Shown in pieces: positions 8,932 through 12,233 of a stretch of 12,233 bases of DNA. Each line of letters begins with the position of its first letter. The stretch's first letter is position 1. The notes below the pieces were generated by a model that saw only the letters and a program-made list of their open reading frames with translations, searched no databases and had not been told where the DNA came from. A program made the translations under genes and the position numbers. Origin of the DNA: Zancudomyces culisetae (Eukaryota; Kickxellomycota; Harpellomycetes; Harpellales; Legeriomycetaceae); the NCBI GenBank assembly GCA_001969505.1, contig LSSK01000653.1, forward strand, positions 1 through 12,233. The letters are read 5' to 3'.

Positions 8932-8950
8932 GACTTTGGAAGCCAAAGTC
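8932..8950. repeat. Perfect 8-bp hairpin with 3-base loop
   Basis: GACTTTGG at 8932-8939 pairs exactly with CCAAAGTC at 8943-8950 around AAG. A T-rich run follows on the plus side from about 8981. It lies about 105 bases beyond the kinase stop, so in the minus-strand transcript it would be a compact 3' UTR stem-loop. Confidence 0.55.
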
Positions 8951-9055
8951 CTTCCCCATCCATCTAAATCCCCAAGAATGCTTTTTTCTTTTTTTTTTGT
9001 TCCATTAAAATGAATCAAGGGATTTAATAACCAACAAAGTAAATAGAAAATAAAA

Positions 9056-11230
9056 TTAATTATAATAGGACCAAAAATTGTTTTCACAACGATAATAGTC
9101 CAGGTCATCAGTGCCACGGGTTTGAAGGTTATCGAAAGAATTTGAAGTGCTGTCATAACCATCGGGCTCACCAACATTAAATTTGTTATCATCATCATTG
9201 TTATCGTCATTAATCATATGGGCGTTGGTGTTGGTGTTGCAATCATAGTTTATGTTATCGGCAATAATGGTAGAGTATGGAGTGGTATCGGGAGAATATG
9301 CACTGGGCTGACGAGAATCATTTTGAGAAAATTCAAGAGAATCATTCAAGTACATAGAATTGTAAGAATGGGGATAGGAATAAGGATTATATTGAGGAGT
9401 GTCAAGCGATGTAGATGGTTTTTGACCAGAAGAATGAGAGGAGGAGGAAGGGGATGAATCCATATAGTAGTTGATATTGATGGCATCTGGAGCATAAAAA
9501 GACGAATATTGGTTGGAATAGTCATCATTAGTGTCACGAGAAATATCCTGGCGAAAAGAGACAGAATGCTTGTTTGGATCAGAAGGATTGCAGAATAACG
9601 AAGAAATTTCATGCGACCAAATAGAAATACTATCAAGATCAGTCAAGGCAAACCGATTCAAGACTGAAATATTGGTTTGATCAAAATCATCAAGTAGTGA
9701 AGAATGTCCATTCTCAGACAACGGCGGATAAGAATAGTCGAAACATGAGAAGAAAGGATGGTAAGAAAGAATTTGATGGCAAGTAGGACGAAGTGTAGGA
9801 TCTGGTTGGAGAAGTGCACGCAGCAAATCAACACTGTGGAGAACAGTAAGAGGAACCTTGGAATCCTTGTATTTGGGTTTTTTCTTTTCGTCAAAAGTTA
9901 TAGGAAATCCGCACCACTTGAAAAGGCCCTCAGGGTTTTTTTGACTAAAGGGAGTCGTTTGCATATCCATACAAACACTTGTGGGCGATGTTAGTTGAAT
10001 TTCGCGATCTAGCATATCGAATTCATCAGATAATGTTGTACAAGATAGTCTTTTGGACTGAATATTGTGACGGCTGCTCTCTTGGTCAGAGTCAGTCATA
10101 GTATGCAATGCTGAAGGTTCGTATCCAAATGAACTAAGAACTAGTTCCAATTGCTCAACTATCATTGCTGTAGTCTCACATGTTACATAGGGTCCCCCCA
10201 GATACCGCAGATCAGCACCTGGCACGTGATTGTTCAATAACATGCCAAACACCACTCCAAGACTATATATATCTGCCTTTCCATCAATATGTTCCTGTCC
10301 ACTAGCAACTTCAGGTGCCACAAATCCACACGTTCCTCGCATTGGGTGAGTCTCATTTCCGCGGAGATCGTACACCAATCCAAAGTCAATTACTTGTACA
10401 TCGCACCGGTTGGATGGATGAACCATCAGATTTGACGGATTGATATCCATATGCACGATACCCACCTCATGTAGTTGCCCAACTCGTTTCAATAATGTGT
10501 ACATCACTTTGCTGATGTCTACCAAATCCCGATCGTGCGTCGTAAATGGCTCAAGCTTTTTCATCACCAACACTGTCCTCTCCTCTCCGGCCTTATCACC
10601 ACTTCCCTTTTCTCTCACAAAATAATCGACCAAATGACTCATTGAAATCTTTGATTCCTTTTTTATCCGCTCATATACCATAAGTTCACGTTTGGAACTT
10701 TGATCGGTTCGAATCGTTTTAAACACCAGTTTTTCAAAATTTTCTGCGCAATATCCGAATGCTACCTCCGACTCATCCGTAATTATTTTGTTTCTATTTG
10801 TATTTATTATATACTTTCGTTGTCTTTTCTTTTCCTCTCCTGCATTACCTTGTTCGCTTTCTGAACCCAAGATCAAAGATCCCTTTAACACCTTTTCTGT
10901 TTTTGTTGTGTATATATAATCGCTATTTTCTGCCTTAATCCCTCTAACCCCTCCTTTTCTGAATTTCTCTAGGCGTCTCTTCGCTATGCTTTTATTTATC
11001 AGCTCTATATTCAACGCTTCAATTAGTTTGCTGTATTTCTTACATCCTTCAACCATTTCCCACTTTGAATCTACCTCCTCGCTTACTTCATCCATCAGAT
11101 TTTGTCGTCTAATACTCTGAAGCTCGGCCCGCGCAATCTCCTTTATAATGGGTATCTGGCATTCTTTATACAATAAAATATCGCAATATTTCTGTATTCC
11201 CAGCTTTTCAATTAACATTTCTGCCTCCAT
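9056..11230 (-). CDS. Divergent Ser/Thr protein kinase, possibly Cdc7-like
   Basis: The protein has 724 residues. Kinase landmarks are: a poor glycine loop near 156-168, Lys171 in LVFKTI, a helix-C Glu (E182 or E187), catalytic loop HMDINPSN at 260-267 (Asp262, Asn267), DFG at 282-284, GTCGFVAPE at 299-307, Asp320 in ADIYSLGVV, and Arg481 in PTLRP. The usual HRD arginine is methionine, but the essential Lys, Asp, Asn and DFG are present, so it is probably active. A polar insert of about 125 residues (about 340-465) splits the C-lobe. That insert, NPSNLMV and GxxGFxAPEV recall Cdc7-type kinases, though a CAMK-like origin fits nearly as well. Residues 1-45 (LIEKLGIQKYCDILL) weakly resemble a SAM domain, KKRQRK at 134-139 could be a nuclear signal, and the tail from about 510 is Asn/Ser/Asp/Tyr-rich and disordered. 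The start is the first ATG after an in-frame TAG at 11273-11275. Kinase call firm; subfamily uncertain. Confidence 0.88.
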   Translation of the reverse strand: MEAEMLIEKLGIQKYCDILLYKECQIPIIKEIARAELQSIRRQNLMDEVSEEVDSKWEMVEGCKKYSKLIEALNIELINKSIAKRRLEKFRKGGVRGIKAENSDYIYTTKTEKVLKGSLILGSESEQGNAGEEKKRQRKYIINTNRNKIITDESEVAFGYCAENFEKLVFKTIRTDQSSKRELMVYERIKKESKISMSHLVDYFVREKGSGDKAGEERTVLVMKKLEPFTTHDRDLVDISKVMYTLLKRVGQLHEVGIVHMDINPSNLMVHPSNRCDVQVIDFGLVYDLRGNETHPMRGTCGFVAPEVASGQEHIDGKADIYSLGVVFGMLLNNHVPGADLRYLGGPYVTCETTAMIVEQLELVLSSFGYEPSALHTMTDSDQESSRHNIQSKRLSCTTLSDEFDMLDREIQLTSPTSVCMDMQTTPFSQKNPEGLFKWCGFPITFDEKKKPKYKDSKVPLTVLHSVDLLRALLQPDPTLRPTCHQILSYHPFFSCFDYSYPPLSENGHSSLLDDFDQTNISVLNRFALTDLDSISIWSHEISSLFCNPSDPNKHSVSFRQDISRDTNDDYSNQYSSFYAPDAININYYMDSSPSSSSHSSGQKPSTSLDTPQYNPYSYPHSYNSMYLNDSLEFSQNDSRQPSAYSPDTTPYSTIIADNINYDCNTNTNAHMINDDNNDDDNKFNVGEPDGYDSTSNSFDNLQTRGTDDLDYYRCENNFWSYYN

Positions 11231-11529
11231 TTTTGTTACTGTGTTGCTCTTTTTTTCTGTTTTTGAGTTATACTATGCTGTTTTTAATATTATGATATTA
11301 ACCATGTACATAACACTCTTTCACCCCAAATTGTTGTTTTTTCTTTTCCACTTTAGAAAGAATATGACTGGGTTTATGCTTCCTTTGTTAAAAATAATGA
11401 TATTTTGGAAATGCAAAGAATACCCCACCTCATAAAAGCAAACCTATATGATTTTATGTCTGCTCTATTTTCCTGTTTACTTTGATGCTCTGGTAATATG
11501 GAATCTCAACACGACATGTGTTTTTTTTT

Positions 11530-11595
11530 GGTGGTGGTTTTGGTTTTGGTTTTAGTTTGGGTTTTGATTGTGGTTGTGGTTGTGGTTGTGGTGAT
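11530..11595 (+). repeat. Phased GGTTKT-like hexamer array
   Basis: From 11530 the sequence can be cut into ten or eleven consecutive hexamers in one phase: GGTGGT, three GGTTTT, AGTTTG, GGTTTT, GATTGT, three GGTTGT and GGTGAT. It is G/T-only on the plus strand apart from three A. It lies about 300 bases upstream of the kinase start. Confidence 0.75.
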
Positions 11596-12039
11596 ATAGT
11601 TATCTATCTAATATGTATTAGTTTCAAGTCCACTGTCGCTGTTACAATGACATCCTTTACCATTCAATTGATTTTGTCAGTCTTGCCAGTCTTGTTTTGT
11701 TTTGTTTGTTTTTTGCTATTAATGTTTACATTAACATCCTAACACCCAGTATTACATTCAGTCCGTGCCGTTGTTTTTTGAGGGAAAAAAAGTACGCTCA
11801 CTAAGCGACTGAATAAGAAAAAAAAAGGATAACAAGTGCAGTTTTGTATATATGCCCTTTTTTTACAATTGGCTTATGTATATAAAAATATAATTGTTTT
11901 ATTTAAATGTTGATTTTAAAGGTTATTTTTACATATTTACCAAAATTGGTCCATGTTGCGCTTTATATGTAGCACGTTTATATGCCTTTGTTTTCTATTT
12001 ATTTGATAAAAATTATAAAAATTTACCATATTAAAATGA

Positions 12040-12060
12040 GGCTATAGGCTATAGGCTATG
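12040..12060 (+). repeat. Heptamer tandem repeat (GGCTATA)3
   Basis: Two exact GGCTATA copies and a third ending in G (GGCTATG), in non-coding DNA near the right edge. No function is apparent. Confidence 0.7.
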
Positions 12061-12233
12061 GTTACACTTTCACGTTTCATTCATTCTCACTAACCTGGAC
12101 TCGGAGATTGGTTTGAATTCGGTTGAGTATAGGAAAGTCATAATCAATTAATGACCCCTTTTGAGCTTTTTACAGGGTAATATTCCTCAAATCATCCCTC
12201 TTGTGCGTTTTACCATTTCCGTAATTTTTTTTT

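Larger units (their letters stand above)
5732..9055. other. 3.3-kb AT-rich gene-poor interval
   Basis: It lies between the start of the Sel1-repeat gene and the stop of the kinase gene, both on the minus strand, so it should hold the promoter of the first and the 3' region of the second. No frame inside it exceeds about 80 codons with coding-like composition; the short ones are rich in Phe, Tyr, Ile and Lys, as expected of random AT-rich DNA. I looked for tRNA A and B boxes, snoRNA box pairs, splice-site pairs and known protein motifs and found none convincing. What stands out is listed separately: hairpins at 6664-6899, a C-rich tract at 6677-6710, hexamer repeats, and a GA/GT minisatellite at 8765-8870. 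Many poly(T) and poly(A) runs of eight or more occur. An unannotated non-coding RNA is possible but unproven. Confidence 0.6.
11231..12233. other. Upstream region of the kinase gene, no convincing gene
   Basis: About 1 kb of AT-rich DNA running to the right edge. It should contain the kinase promoter, since that gene reads leftward, but I see no clear TATA element in the first 250 bases upstream of the start. Short frames exist at 11148-11435 and 11518-11742 on the plus strand; the first overlaps the kinase start in antisense and both have random-looking, Phe/Leu-rich composition. Two tandem repeats are listed separately. Nothing else stands out. Confidence 0.55.

Noticed and set aside
8731-9210. 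Minus-strand 159-codon frame overlapping the kinase C terminus
   Set aside because: It overlaps the kinase tail in another frame and then runs through the GA/GT repeat, giving Thr-His and Ser-Leu runs. It is a shadow plus repeat translation.
10700-10722. GGTTCGAATCG resembling a tRNA B box
   Set aside because: It lies inside the kinase frame, has no matching A box, anticodon arm or acceptor stem at proper spacing, and is explained as coding sequence.
4022-11230. A functional pair of the Nif1/Dsf2-like gene and the kinase
   Set aside because: Nif1 does act on a kinase in fission yeast, but the two genes here are 3.3 kb apart, have separate promoters, and I know of no conserved linkage.
11518-11742. 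Plus-strand 74-codon frame with Gly-Phe and Cys-Gly dipeptide runs followed by a hydrophobic stretch
   Set aside because: The dipeptides are a direct reading of the G/T hexamer array, and the rest is Phe/Leu-rich as expected of T-rich DNA. No homologue or start context supports it.

Overview
The window looks like nuclear DNA of an AT-rich, intron-poor fungus, most likely a budding yeast (Saccharomycotina). The reasons are three long uninterrupted reading frames with typical yeast low-complexity tracts (Asn, Ser, Asp/Glu), AT-rich spacers full of poly(A)/poly(T), a TATA element close to one start codon, and a recognisable fungal Sel1-repeat protein of the Nif1/Dsf2 type. CTG codons fall at hydrophobic positions of the kinase domain, so CTG is probably read as leucine; this argues against the CTG-Ser Candida/Lodderomyces clade. 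Species cannot be named from the sequence.

Layout. (1) 3-3812, plus strand: a very large protein whose frame is already open at the left edge, so the gene probably begins outside the window. It has SP/TP-rich disordered stretches, two globular-looking segments, an acidic tract and one clear transmembrane helix near residue 953-971 (counting from the ATG at 102). I do not recognise its family. (2) 3813-4021: a 209-bp spacer between two convergent genes, holding AATAAA-type signals and a polypurine tract. (3) 4022-5731, minus strand: a Sel1-repeat protein of the Nif1/Dsf2 family. (4) 5732-9055: 3.3 kb of AT-rich DNA with no convincing gene. It holds a TATA element, a cluster of hairpins next to a C-rich/G-rich tract, several hexamer microsatellites and a 36-bp GA/GT minisatellite. 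(5) 9056-11230, minus strand: a divergent Ser/Thr protein kinase with most catalytic residues but HMD in place of HRD, a long insert in the C-lobe and a disordered Asn/Ser/Tyr-rich tail. (6) 11231-12233: upstream DNA with a phased GGTTKT-like hexamer array and a (GGCTATA)3 repeat.

The genes do not form an operon and nothing in the sequence shows that they act together. Nif1 in fission yeast is known as a mitotic regulator acting on a kinase, but placing Nif1/Dsf2-like and kinase genes side by side here may be chance. I see no mobile element, CRISPR array, tRNA, rRNA or virus. The items most worth following up are the unassigned membrane protein, the divergent kinase and the hairpin cluster in the gene-poor 3.3-kb gap.
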